Source: Cornus controversa
Taxonomy: Eukaryota > Streptophyta > Magnoliopsida > Cornales > Cornaceae
DNA length: 64,000 nucleotides
Reading direction: 5' to 3'
Assembly (NCBI GenBank): GCA_026545225.1
Contig: CM048847.1
Location: 7,744,501 to 7,808,500 of the forward strand
Part shown: positions 36,587-47,927 of the stretch, in pieces
Layout: every line of letters begins with the position of its first letter
How positions within the stretch are numbered: position 1 is the first letter of the stretch
Translations under genes and position numbers: made by a program
Notes under the pieces: generated by a model
What the model was told of the DNA's origin: nothing
Databases searched by the model: none
What the model saw: the letters and a program-made list of their open reading frames with translations, nothing else

Positions 36587-37147
36587 TTGTTGGGCTCTAA
36601 TGAAACCCTTCCAGTCATTATTGCTTCCAATCTCACCAATGATCAGGAGATGGAACTTCTAAAAGTGCTAAAAGAGCACAAGGAAGTAATAGGATGGAGT
36701 GTGGCAGTTCTTAAGGGAATAGATCCTTCTATTTGTATGCACTACATACACTTGGAAGAAGATGCAAAGACCTCAAGAGAGGCACAACGTCGATTAAATC
36801 CAAATATGAAGGACGTTGTAATGAAGGAGGTGGTGAAGTTGCTAGATGCGAGAATCATTTACCCCATCTCAGATAGTAAGTGGGTTAGTCCCACTCAAGT
36901 GGTTCATAAGAAGTCCGGTATTACGGTGCAACCAAATGATAAGGGTGAATTGGTTCCCCAACGCACCACCACGGGATGGAGAGTTTGCATAGATTATCAG
37001 AAACTAAATTTAGCAACTCAGAAAGATCACTTCCCTCTTCCATTTATTGATCAAATCTTAGAGAGATTAGCTGGTCAAAGTTTTTATTCCTTCTTAGATG
37101 GATATTTCGGCTATAATCAGGTTGCTATAGACCCGAGGGACCAAGAG
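36587..37147 (+). pseudogene. Athila reverse transcriptase, N-terminal part (element C)
   Basis: Holds the start of the reverse transcriptase: KEHKEVIGWS, CMHYIHLEEDAK, WRVCIDYQKLN and FYSFLDGYFGYNQVAIDPRDQE, which covers the first catalytic Asp block. The B2 LTR begins directly after this at 37148, so the rest of the enzyme is not adjacent. Fossil, broken. Confidence 0.85.
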
Positions 37148-37345
37148 TGTAAGAACTAGAATTATTTTGACCGGTTCCAGGCGATTTTGGACCGGACCAA
37201 TTTTTTTTGAATAAATTAAAATTTGAAAAGATGTTGTATATATATATATATGGAATTATATATATTTATATATATATATGAAGATGGAGGATATGGTTAT
37301 ATATATATATATGGGAATATGTATATATTTTGTTACATGATGAGA

Positions 37346-37382
<37 letters not shown>

Positions 37383-40300
37383 TGGTGGGTCTATATTTAA
37401 TTATAGATAAGTAAAGAGGGACCTTTATATTTATATGGGTAAGTGTGGGAAAATATATGTGAATACATGTATTGTGTGATGTAATGTATATATATATAAA
37501 TAATGTATATATATATATGTGTGGGTGAGGATTGTGTGGTGTATATTAAAAGTGGGATTTTAATTCAAAAAGAAAGAGAAGGAAGACCAAGTAGTGGTCA
37601 GCCGAAGGAGGAAGAAAAGGGAAGAAAAAAGAAAAGAAAAGAAAAAAAGAAAAGAAGAAAGAAAAAGAATAGAAAAGAAGAGAGAAAAGGAGATCGGGGA
37701 GAGAGAAATTGAGAAAAGAGAGAGATCGGGGGAGACTGAGAGAAGCCGAGAGAGAGGGGCGATTCGGCGCCGACGGTGGCCGCGGCAGCCGACCAGCTTC
37801 TGCTGGGTTGCTCGCGGTGGGGCTTCAGCCTGGCTACAGTGACGCGGGCGTGGATCGTTGGGTCCGTGGTTGCTAGTTGGTTGCTCGGTTGGGTTTGTTT
37901 CAGTGATGCTCCGGCCGTGCTCCAGCAGCGGCTAAGGGTGGTTCGGCTGGTGTTTGACTCGGTCGTGGTTGGTGGTCCCTTGGTTTTTGGATGATTTTGA
38001 TGTGGATTTGGTTCAATTTTGGGCCGAGCTCGGTGGTGCTTGGCTGGGTTCATGGTTGGACTTTATTGGGCCAGCCGTGGGTGAGGGTGGCCGGAGATGG
38101 TGGTGCCTTGGGTTGAAGGTGCTGAGACTTGGTGATGGGGATCGTTTTCAGCGGTGGGTTCCAGTGGGTGGAGCTTGGGGGCTGAGTTCGACCGTGGTGT
38201 TGATGGGATCCGATTTTTGATTCCTTGTTCTCGGCTGTTCGTGACTCATGGTGGAGTTCCTCAGCTGAGGCGGTGGTGCCGACTTCATGGTTGGTGGCTC
38301 ACGGCTGCCATGACTGTGGTGGTGGTTCGAGTGGTGTTCGCTCAAACACCGTTTGTTCGTGGGTCAGATCCAAATGGGAGTTTCAGATTCCATAGGTGAA
38401 ACTTGCGGGTTGTTGACAGCGGCTGGGATTTTTTGGCCGAGGGTCGTGGACTCTCTTTGGTTCAGTTGAGGTGAGTTGTTGAGCTGAGTTTGGGTTCATG
38501 GTTTGGCTTCAAAGGAGTGGCCTGTTTTGGTGGTCACGGTGGGGCTGTTTTAGCTCAGGTTTGTAGACCTTATTGTGGGCTGCTGTGAAATTTAGTCCTT
38601 CTTTGGGCAGCTAAGTTTTGAGGCTTGGACTTGTCAAATCAATTGGACCAAGCATGGAAACAAAAAGAGAAGAAAGTGAGTTCATATGTGGTTATGACAC
38701 GGGACTGGATTAGGCTTGGAAATAGGACGCTTTGCAGGCGCAGATTCCTTAAAAGCAGGACCTAAGGCAAGTTGATTCTTGCCTCTATCTCATACATATA
38801 TTTTACTTACGTTGAGTAACTTACATATGTCTTAATTTGATCATATGTGGTAAGTGTATATACATATATATATATAGGTGCTTATATATATATGGGTATA
38901 GGTGGATGTTGTACATACACGGGATGTGAGAGTATATATATATATGTATGAGTATATATGTATATATGTGGGTTTGGGAGCGATAACATGTTAAATTTAT
39001 CGCCTATTTGCATTGTGATATGCATGTATGTATAAATTAAAGTCTATGAAAAGTATGCTAATAATATCTGTTTAGCTACGTGTTGTCTTGTATGCATATG
39101 TGATTCTTATGCATGATGTTCAATATATATATATGTGATTACATATATGGTTGCAGTAATAGAAATGCATGCTAAGTATTAATGTAACTTTTGGCGGGCA
39201 TTTGCAAAGCATGACTATGATGTGCTAGGTGTCTATATGTTCTTATTACATATGTGGGTGACGTAATATATATGTGTTTATATATTGTGATTGAAATGCA
39301 TGTTAGCTACTTGTAGTGAATATATGCATTGAATGAGAGCATGATCGTATTTATGCTAGTATACGTGCATATAGGACTGATATGCAGGATGTGACACATA
39401 TACGTGTTTATATGTGAGAATGTGGATATGAGATGCATGCTAACTGTCTTTATATATCGAATGTATACATTGGTTATAGCATGATAAAAATGTGCTGAAG
39501 TTGAAGTGTTTTGCATATATGAGGTATTACGCGGGTTTTAAACATGTATGTGCTATATGTGTTGGAATGTGATGAAAAGCATGCTAGATACTTCTTTTTA
39601 GTGTTCATAAGCATGGGTTGAAGCATAAAAGTATTATGTTGTATATATATGCATCCATATTGCATATATAGGAGAGAAATGACACATACGTGGTTATATG
39701 TGGGTTTAGGTAGAAAGAAATGCATGTTATGTACTTATATACTAGCTGGTGCATTGGGATAGCATAAAATTGAATGCTTGGTTACGTATGCATCCACATT
39801 GCATATATGGGAGGTTGCGGGATAATTAACGCAAAGAGAGGTACACGGGACTTCGGAGTGGTCCAACCGTGTCACAAGAAGTGGTATAATTATCCACTAC
39901 GTATGGCCCTCGGAGTGGACCCGCCATACAAAGGCTTTATGCCTAGAATTGGAGTGTGTCCAACATTTGTAAGCTTCGGAGTTGCCCCCTCACAATTAAG
40001 CAAACCCAATAGATTGCCATTGGAGTATGTCCAGAGTTTGATGACCCCTCGGAGTGGTCCCGGTCATCAGGTTGTATCGAAGTATGTCCAACACGTATGG
40101 CCCTCGGAGTGGACCCGCCATGCTAAGGCTTAAAGCCTGAAAATCGAAGTATGTCCAATGAATGTGAGCCTCGGAGCTGTCCCCTCACATAATGCAATCC
40201 TATACATTTCCAGGGTAGAATGACCTTTCAGAGTGGTCCAGGTCATAGGATGGTTATCGGAGTTGTCCTAGGTCACATGATCCACGGAGCGGGCCAATCA

Positions 40301-41270
40301 TGTGGGGTATCGAATGAGGGCCGAGAGTGAGAGTATATGCAAGCCTAGATGCTTGTATTATGTATCGGATTATGACTGTGGAAGGTGAAAATACCTTTAT
40401 GCTTATGTGTTTATCTGTTAAGCATGTTTTTTTGTTTAAATGCATCTATATTGCATTTGAGATGTGCTACTTGACGAGTAGGAGATGTGGTAGTTGATTT
40501 ACATCGATTATGTAAATGTGTTGACATATATGTTCTATATACATATTGGTGTTGAATGTTTACTGCTTTCAAGCATGTTGAAAATGATTTCTAAAATCAT
40601 GTGTAATGGATTTTGTATGTTCATATGTGCTAGAGTAGCCACATACATCATTGGTTCATGCATGCTAGGTGGGGCATGGTCTTAAATATTGTGATATATT
40701 TAAGTGCATGTATATTTTTGAGAATATGTGAGGATCGATCTACTGTAGCGGTGATAGTATGGTTCTACATACCTTGTTGGGCCTTTGAGCTCACCCCCTC
40801 CCAGGTTTTGCAGGTATTGCTAATTTCAAAGTCAGTTAGGGGGATCGGTAGTCCCAGTTGCAGAGGTAGTAGTTAGATTTCTTAGAATCTAATGTATGTA
40901 CAGGACAGTGGATAGATAGATGCTTTACATTTGGATTAAATGTATGGGGCGATTATGTAGATTCAGTTCCTTCAGTTGTATTTTATTCATGTGATGTATG
41001 TATATAATACAGACATTCAAGGACTGAGACATGTATAATTTTGATTATATTATGCATGTTGTAGAAATGCTGGGGGGACACGTGCCCAGAAGTGTCTATT
41101 TTTATTGTTAGATATAAATGCTGGGGGGACACGCGCCCAGAAGTGTCCATATGAATTGTAAAGCAGGTATAACATGCTAGGAGCTGATTATTTAGAATGG
41201 GTCATGCCCGATTTTCGTGAAAATAATAGGAAATTGAGGTTGTATGATCAGGTGATGGTTATGTCGTGAG
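37148..41270 (+). mobile_element. B2: family B LTR inside element C, right end lost
   Basis: Starts TGTAAGAACTAG like B1 and B3 and can be followed beside B1 to about 41270. It lacks the last 75 bp or so including the GGGGCGTGACA end. The order is the same as in B1: AT-rich start, GAAA-type purine tract (37560-37750), G-rich stretch to about 38630, AT-rich DNA, then a stem-loop array at 39843-40304 that B1 has only in reduced form. The junction with Athila 3' DNA has no target duplication, so a deletion seems to have removed the LTR end together with most of the C pol region. Confidence 0.8.
39843..40304 (+). repeat. Array of stem-loops with shared loop core CTCGGAGTGG
   Basis: At least eight hairpins share a loop near CTCGGAGTGGACC, while stems differ but stay complementary: ACACGG/CCGTGT (39843-39872), GTATGGC/GCCATAC (39901-39929), TTGTAAG/CTCACAA with one G-T pair (39967-39995), GATGACC/GGTCATC (40040-40068), GTATGGC/GCCATGC with one G-T pair (40095-40123), ATGTGAG/CTCACAT (40162-40190), ATGACC/GGTCAT (40220-40246), CACATGAT/ATCATGTG (40274-40304). 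Linkers contain a second motif, AGTATGTCCAA, and small AGGCT/AGCCT hairpins. Confidence 0.85.
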
Positions 41271-42716
41271 GGTGATGGCTGAGGATGCCCCCAGAGAGGG
41301 TGGGGCATCCGATGAGGAGTTGGAGGAGGGAGAGACTGATATCGCCGCAGAGCGGCATGAGATTTTAGCTATGGGCTATTCCTATCTGGCAGCCAACGTT
41401 GAGTGTCTCCAGCAGGGTTTTGAGGAGCATGTCTAGGTGACGCAGAGTCAGCTGGCGGTTATGAGAGAGGACATTATGTCTCTAACGCAGGGTCAAAGAG
41501 TGCTTTTAAATGAGTTCTGGGCTTTCTGGCAGGACCTGTACTCCATGTTTGCCAGCCGAGCTTCCACCTCCACCTCTACTCCACCCACCGAGCCACCTCC
41601 ACCACCACCCACCCTAGAGTAGCTTTATCTTTTCGTATTTTCTGCTTTACTTTTTGTTGTTTTTCTTTCTTTGCTTTTTGATAGGCCATGCTAGTTTTTG
41701 TGTATTCCACATGCATGTACCCTTTTGTACTGAAACTCATTTTGACATATATAGAATACAGTTGTCATTTCTTTTATAGCATGTGTTCTATTTACTGTCT
41801 TTCTTTTTACTTTCTGCCAATATCTCTGCTCTCTATACTTTGACTATGTATGTAGTACCACTTGCCTAATTGTTATATTCGATTCAGTCGATGTTTTCCA
41901 TTTATTACCGCCTAGTTTCAATTTCCAATACTGTTAAGATTGCTTCAACGCAGTATGGCGTTAATAAAGAAAGGCAGCCCCTTTGCATGCTATACGTTAG
42001 CGTGCCTGGATAGTCAATATCTTATCGCATAGACCTCTTAGTCAATTGGGAAACACCAGTTCAGAGCCTTGGATGTGCAGTGATCTCGGCATTGTCAATT
42101 TGTATATAATTCTTTTATCAAGTTCTTTTCATGTACTTTTTGTTCCATTTAATGCTCGTGGTATCCAGTTGGTGTTCCGTGCAGGTTTTTATCATTTACA
42201 GGATGACTGCCGTGTTGGAATGCCATTTTTGTCGAGTTCTGCAGTCCCGGTAATTTCTTTCCTTGTTCTTCTTGTCCAAGCATTGAGGACAATGTTGCAT
42301 CAAAGTTTGGGGGTGCGGTATGCTATACCACTTGCATATGCATGCAAATGTTCAATCTTTGTATTGATTGTCATTGTAGAGTAGTTTTTTTCTTGATATT
42401 TTTTGCATGCTTGCTATGATGTCTTGCTTTTTAAGGGAAGATCATTCGAATAAATGTCCGAGGTAAATGCAGCAGGTATTTAAGAGCTTTAACATTGTAA
42501 ATACTCGCACTTTTGCAAGCTATGTAATAGGTTAGAACGGTCCACATTTTTGTTAAAATATGAATATGTACGGTTCTTGCCCTAAATTTGTCCTTAACCG
42601 CACAAATTCGCACACAAACAATTTAAATTGAGGGGTATAAGTCTGATGGAGAATTTTGTAAATTTTTGTTTTTATTTGAATTGCTTAAAGAATGAGTTCT
42701 TTCGGTTGTTTTTTCT

Positions 42717-42752
<36 letters not shown>

Positions 42753-43421
42753 ATAAGCCTTCTCACTCAATAAACCGGATCTCTATGCCTCATTAAGCAT
42801 GGAGTATTCGCGTATAAGTGTGCAAGGTTGAGCAATAATAAGCGGGTAGCTTGTTTAAGCTCATCACCCTGTAAGCTTGGTTATTAAGTCCGAGGGGGTG
42901 TTTCTTCACCTAATGCCCTAAAACCAATTGGTTTGGGAGTCATTGGCCCAATGCCGCTACATGGGCTTGCAAGAAAGCAAAAAGAGCTAAGCATTGCACG
43001 GTCATCCGCACATGAGCATTCATGTATGCTTTGCGGTAATGAACAACAGTGTCGAGCTTTTTCAATGAGTTTTTCTTTTAAAAATAGATTTATTCTTATT
43101 TTTTTCTCCAAATATGACAAAGCCACGCGTTAGAATGCATGTTCACTTTTCAAAGAGGATTTTGGGGTTGGAATCGATATTTTTGTTCGGACTGGCCATT
43201 ATGTGGGGACTGTCATCTGTTTGTAGTTTGTGAAGGTCCATTTTTGCTAATGACCGCATGGTTCAGTAATACTTGTTGCATTTGTCAGGTGTGAAATGAA
43301 TGGATAATCATCCTTTATCGAGTTGATGACTGAGCATGATTCAATTTTTGTATAAGATAGTTCATTTCATTTTTGTAACATTGCATTGCTAAGGGACTAG
43401 CAATGTGTAAGTTTAGGGGTG
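41271..43421 (+). other. Athila 3' internal region of element C
   Basis: Begins with a coding-like stretch (about 41271-41622) rich in Glu and Gln and closing with a Ser/Thr/Pro-rich tail, in the place where Athila elements carry an extra 3' frame. I cannot assign it a function. Then comes long non-coding DNA with the Athila hallmark CATTGAGGACAATGTTGC followed by AGTTTGGGGGTGC (about 42283-42316), a (TA)n run at 42720-42750, and a polypurine-like AAGTTTAGGGGTG before LTR2. Element E (51365-52532) repeats much of it in reverse. Confidence 0.75.
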
Positions 43422-43606
43422 TGATAAGTGTTCAATACTATGCATTTGAACCCTCTTTATTGCATATGTTAGTCCCGTTATTACGTTTACTGAGGTACAT
43501 TTACGGTATTTTTGTGTTTTTGAGGTATTGCAGGTTTTGTACCAAAAGGAGCAATGTTTTAGGCCATTTGCAGTTGAAGAGCAGAATTCAGAAATGAAGC
43601 TAAAGC

Positions 43607-43702
43607 ATCTCGATCAATCGAGATGTTGATCTCGATCAATCGAGATCTCGATTGATCGAGACATACATTTCGATTAATCGAAAATCTCGATCAATCGAGA
43701 TT
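43607..43702. repeat. Palindrome cluster in Athila LTR2
   Basis: Five near-perfect inverted repeats: ATCTCGATCAATCGAGAT twice, then CTCGATTGATCGAG, TTTCGATTAATCGAAA and ATCTCGATCAATCGAGAT. Arms alternate between TTTCGAT and TCTCGAT types with matching partner arms. Confidence 0.85.
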
Positions 43703-44128
43703 CTGCAGACCCACTTGCTCACCTGCTCTCCCACTTGCAACAAAATTCACCTTTTTGCACGACTTGGATGGATTTTCTGACTTGAAGAAGACACATGGAG
43801 ATATTATTGATTTAGTTGGTATATATATATTGCTATATATATATACATGGTGGGTCCCAAGGATGAAAAGTAGCCAAATATGTACAAAAGGAGCCATTTT
43901 CTCTCATATATCGGGGAGAGACATTAGAGACTTTCAGCAGAGGAGAAGGAGAAGATGAACCAGACCTTGAAGCTTCATTTTATCCATCAATGGAAGAGTG
44001 CAAGGCTGCCATGATCAACTAACTTCTCTACTAGGGTGTGGGTGAAACCCCTAGCCATGTAAACTTGTTCATTTTTGTAGCATTATTTGGGATTTGTATT
44101 TAAATGTTGATTACTTAGTCTAGTGATG

Positions 44129-45558
44129 TGATTCGTGTGTGAGTGTGACTCAAAAAGTATATCAATTAAAAATTACCACACTTCGCAATAGAACGAATTC
44201 CTTGTAGAATAGGGCTATCGAAAGGGTAATCGTACCTCAGGGACTGTGGTCTGATTGAGTTGAATTGTTAGGATTAATTCTAATTAAATTTAAAAGAAAT
44301 AAATTCTGATTTTTAATTCTAAATTAACTAATGAAGCAATTGAACAAAAGTAAGAAAAACTAAGGAGTGTAGAGAATATAAGATAAGTCTAGGGTAATTG
44401 ATTTCACCACTAACTTCACAATCAATGGTCAATTGAACTAACTATGGGGCATCATATCATGTATAAGTGGTGTCGGTGGCTACAAGCTCACCTCCATCCG
44501 TCAAGAAGGTAACATATGATTAAGGCTAAGTTATGGACTATCTTCGATTGGCATGGGCCATCTGCCTAACTACTCTAATCTAGGGTGCAATATGGTTCAT
44601 CTTCTCTAGACATAATCCATCAAAGCTTTTAATGATATATTCAGTGAAAACCATTGTGTAATAATCACTCTCATGATCACAGAAAATAAGAGGGACGAGT
44701 TCAATAACAACAATCAAATATCTAAGACAAGATAAGAAATCATTGAAACTGAATTTATAAGACTTTTATTGCTCAATTCTATAATAAGAATCCTTTAAAT
44801 TACACAATCTATGAATGAATACAAAAATCCCCAATAATTAGAACAATCAAACCAGTGATGTTTAGTTAGGGCTACATCAAAACCCTGGTGGCTGAACTAG
44901 CCGCTCATGATACGCCTTGTTCTTCAATGATTCTCCATTCCAAAAGCTCTTCAAAGCTATTGCCAAGCCTCCTTAATACAGCCCCAATTTGTCACTTTAA
45001 ATAGCCAAGAGAATACATCAAAGTCCTAATCCAATTAGGAATTAATTAGGTTTTTCCGCAGCACTAATCAGGTGGGTTTTTCCTGCTGACTTCGGCCCAA
45101 CTTTTGACCCACTAGAAATCCGATTTTCGGAATTTCCGTGAAATACAAAAGTGTGCAGAATCAAATTTCATTCAACCTAAGGGAGAATTAAGTCAATTTG
45201 AGGCTCAAAAATAAGACTTCTGGTCCGTTTTCCAAAATGGGATTAAGACTGTATTATGCGCAGATTTGGGCTTCAGGCCCGAAACCTTCTTAAGCAGCTG
45301 TAATTCTCTTGGACCTCTTCCTTGGGCTGATTTGAGTTAAATTATGGAGTTGAATGGATCCCTTTGATGTAGACTTCATCTAACCCTCTTCGATGTCATC
45401 TTTAAAAGCCCAAAATCCTGGTTTTAACTGAAATAATCATTAAGGTCCTGAAAATACAGAAAACACTAAAACAAAGTAAAATAACAAAATAATCTATCAC
45501 TAAGAGAATAAAATACATAAGTTAAGAGGCTAGAATGCGTAACATTCAACACCTATCA
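44129..45558 (-). mobile_element. G: solo LTR, Athila-related
   Basis: On the minus strand it runs TGATAGGTGTTGAATG (45558) to CGAATCA (44129), 1430 bp. Target duplication TGATG is at 44124-44128 and 45559-45563, and LTR1 of C is the empty site. The start resembles the LTR starts of C and E, hence Athila type. No internal region: solo LTR. The palindrome cluster of C is not present. Confidence 0.88.
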
Positions 45559-47098
45559 TGATGATGTACATTTATACATTTCTTATATATATATTCATAT
45601 GATGTTATTTTTATTCTTGTCTTAGAGTAGAATCCATCTTATGAATGCACAACACTTGCATCTTCTACAAAAAGTGTAACTGATGGCTAAGCAATTGTGT
45701 TTGAATGGAATGTGTTGTTCTTGCTTGTATAAACCATGCCAAGATGAGGTAGTTTGGATGCATTTAGGTTCACTTAGAGAGTAGGGTAATTAGTTAGGTT
45801 GAAGAACTATGCTTGTTGAAGATGGGTTATGATAGGTTGGAAAACACATTGATCTTTTGATATGTTATTGAGGTCACAAGCCTAATGACATTGTTAGGCA
45901 TTTCATTTTATAAATCCCAAGCTTGCTACATTTATTGACATGTGAATGACTAGTGGTGGAAACCACCCCTAGTTCTCTCTCCCAACTTACAACTCTTTAA
46001 ATTTAGTGTTTTTACATTTCATGCAATAGTTTTAAAACAAAAATCAAAACCTTATTTTTAGAATTAAAGTGGAGTTAATCTCTCTTCAAGACAATTAACA
46101 ACTAGTCCTCGTGGGATCGATACCCTCTATATAGAACCGTATCTACAAAGATTCGTGCTCTTGCAAATGGTTAAATTATATTTTGAAAAAGGGCAAAAAT
46201 AAGCTTACAATTACAATCAAGTTTAGCCACATAACACACACACATATATATATACACACCCGCCTATACAATCATATATACATGTATATACATATGCAAA
46301 AATACCCTATAGCAGTACCAAACCCCCAGATTCTTCATGTTTAATCCAAAAAATCTACCTTAGCATGCATAATCATTTAATTTCATAATTAAATACAAAA
46401 AAAAAGAAATTATATATATATATATATATATAATCCAGCAACATGTATATAAAAATAATATATATATTGTAGTAACATTTATATACAAATAATATATATT
46501 ATATATATATTCCAACAACTTGCATATACATTAATATATACGTCTACAAATTCAAAGGGGAAGAGAAGAGTTCGAACTTGCTTTTTTGATGAACATGAAC
46601 TCGTCACGATGAATCCCTTCTTCTCTCCCTCCTCTCTTGCGTCTACACTCTTTCTGTCTCTGTGCGTGAAAACGAACGACAGAAACCCTAATCTCCTTTT
46701 TCTTTTCTTTTCTCTTTTTTTTTCTCTTAAAAAATTATTAAAAATCTAAACTAATAATAAAAGAGAAAAAAATAAACATAATAAACCCTAGCCCATAAAT
46801 ATACACCTAGCCCAACCATTCCAGCCCAACTCAACCCAAATTCTCCATAACCCAATCCAATATTAAAATAAAAGAAAATCCAAAGACTCAGTCCAACCAG
46901 AATTAAATAAAAATAAATAAACTCCCTAAAAATATTTAAAGTACTCAAAGAAATTTAATTCAATCAATAAAGCAATTCAAAGCACTCAAAGAAATTTAAT
47001 TAAACCAATAAAGTAATTCAAATAAAATAAATATATATATATATAGAGCATTTAAATTAAAATAAATGACCTCAAAAATTACGGAGAATTACATTCAG

Positions 47099-47927
47099 TT
47101 CTCAAAAATAAAAATTGTTCTCAGAAAACTAAACCATTCAGGCTCTTAAAAACCAAAATCTGAATCTCTACAAACTGGGTGGCTAGTCTCCATCTCTCAC
47201 TCATATCATAAACGAGTCGCAAGGGAGAAAAAAAGCATAATAAACTAGAGTTTATTGGGTGAAGCCAACCTTGAAACCAAATCAAAGTCTTTAAATAAAG
47301 TCTAACGGTAATTAAGAATGATTAACATGCAGCAAGTAATATTGGAAAGCGTAATAAACTAGAGTCTATTGGGTGAAGCCAACCTTGAAACCAAATCAAA
47401 GTCACCAAACTTTAAAGAAAGTCTAATGGTAGTTAAGAATGATGAACATGCAGCAAGTAATATTGGTGGCTTAGTCACAATAGGGAATCCAGCTCTAGGT
47501 TCTAAATCATCCACCAATCAAGCTGCAAGAGAAACTATAGGGAAGGAATGGAACTCTATAGAAAGCTATCCAACTAAAAATAAGTGATGCTCCATTTGGT
47601 AAGAAGGAAGTAAATTGGATGGAAGGGAGAGAAGAAGGAATGGATGAGCATCCCTAGAGAAGATATTGAGTTATTCTCTCTTTTTATTTGGTTGGATGGA
47701 AGAGAAGAGAATGAGATAATACCTTTGTTTGTTAGGGGAGAAGAGAAGAGAAATAAGAAAAGTTTTTTAATTTAAAATATCTATAATAGCCTTGCATTTC
47801 TTCTTTCCTGTTTTTCTTTCAAATTTGGAGGAATAAAAATTTACGAAAGAGGAAGGATGGCTCATCCATTCTCTTTTATCTTCTCTCCATGCATCCTCTC
47901 TACCAAACGAAGGAAAGTTGCTCCTTC
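47099..47927. other. Background DNA with a tandem duplication and a MITE-like stretch
   Basis: A 118-bp tandem duplication (about 47233-47350 and 47351-47470) repeats TGGGTGAAGCCAACCTTGAA and a shared tail ATGCAGCAAGTAATATTGG. A 72-residue open frame at 47369-47587 overlaps the second copy. I do not recognise it. From 47587 to 47926 a purine-rich stretch is bounded by imperfect inverted words (GCTCCATTTGGTA and TACCAAACGAAGG), as in small hAT-like elements. No target duplication could be fixed. Confidence 0.45.

Larger units (their letters stand above)
32335..46234 (+). mobile_element. Element C: Athila-type LTR retrotransposon, broken, with two nested insertions
   Basis: LTR1 is 32335-33736 (1402 bp, TGATAAGT...TATCA) and LTR2 is 43422-46234 (1.4 kb of its own plus solo LTR G). 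Target duplication CACAC is at 32330-32334 and 46235-46239. A primer site of the Athila type (TGGCGCTGTTGCTGGGGA, 33743-33760, tRNA-Asp-like) follows LTR1. The interior has gag, protease and the start of reverse transcriptase, then a B-family LTR (37148-41270), then an Athila 3' region. The element is broken in many places. The right F LTR near 57990-58015 is the empty-site counterpart. Confidence 0.9.
43422..46234 (+). repeat. 3' LTR of Athila element C, split by solo LTR G
   Basis: Matches LTR1 from TGATAAGTGTTCAATAC to GCCACATAA, with G inserted at 44129-45558. A well-preserved palindrome cluster lies at 43607-43702. Confidence 0.9.
29332..47093 (-). mobile_element. F0: solo LTR of family F hosting a TRIM and Athila element C
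   Basis: On the minus strand it starts TGTAATTCTCCG (47093) and ends GTATTTCA (29332). Target duplication TTCAG flanks it exactly at 29327-29331 and 47094-47098. It aligns with the F LTRs at 47928 (inverted) and 56098-61208 (same strand). About 3.3 kb remain after removing TRIM and C. Its middle holds degenerate repeats of GGCAATCCTGACATGCC and ATACCTTATTAGGTAT (about 30530-31030). It has no internal F region, so it is a solo LTR. Confidence 0.88.

Noticed and set aside
39843-40304. Stem-loop array read as a CRISPR array or tRNA cluster
   Set aside because: The loop is conserved and the stems vary, the reverse of CRISPR repeat-spacer design. No tRNA fold or anticodon arm is present, and the context is a plant LTR.
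41437-41622. Envelope-like gene of Athila
   Set aside because: No signal peptide, membrane segment or known envelope motif can be seen in the surviving stretch, so an envelope call is not supported.
47587-47926. MITE with inverted ends around TTTGGTA / TACCAAA
   Set aside because: The inverted words are imperfect and no target duplication was found. Mentioned only within the background entry.
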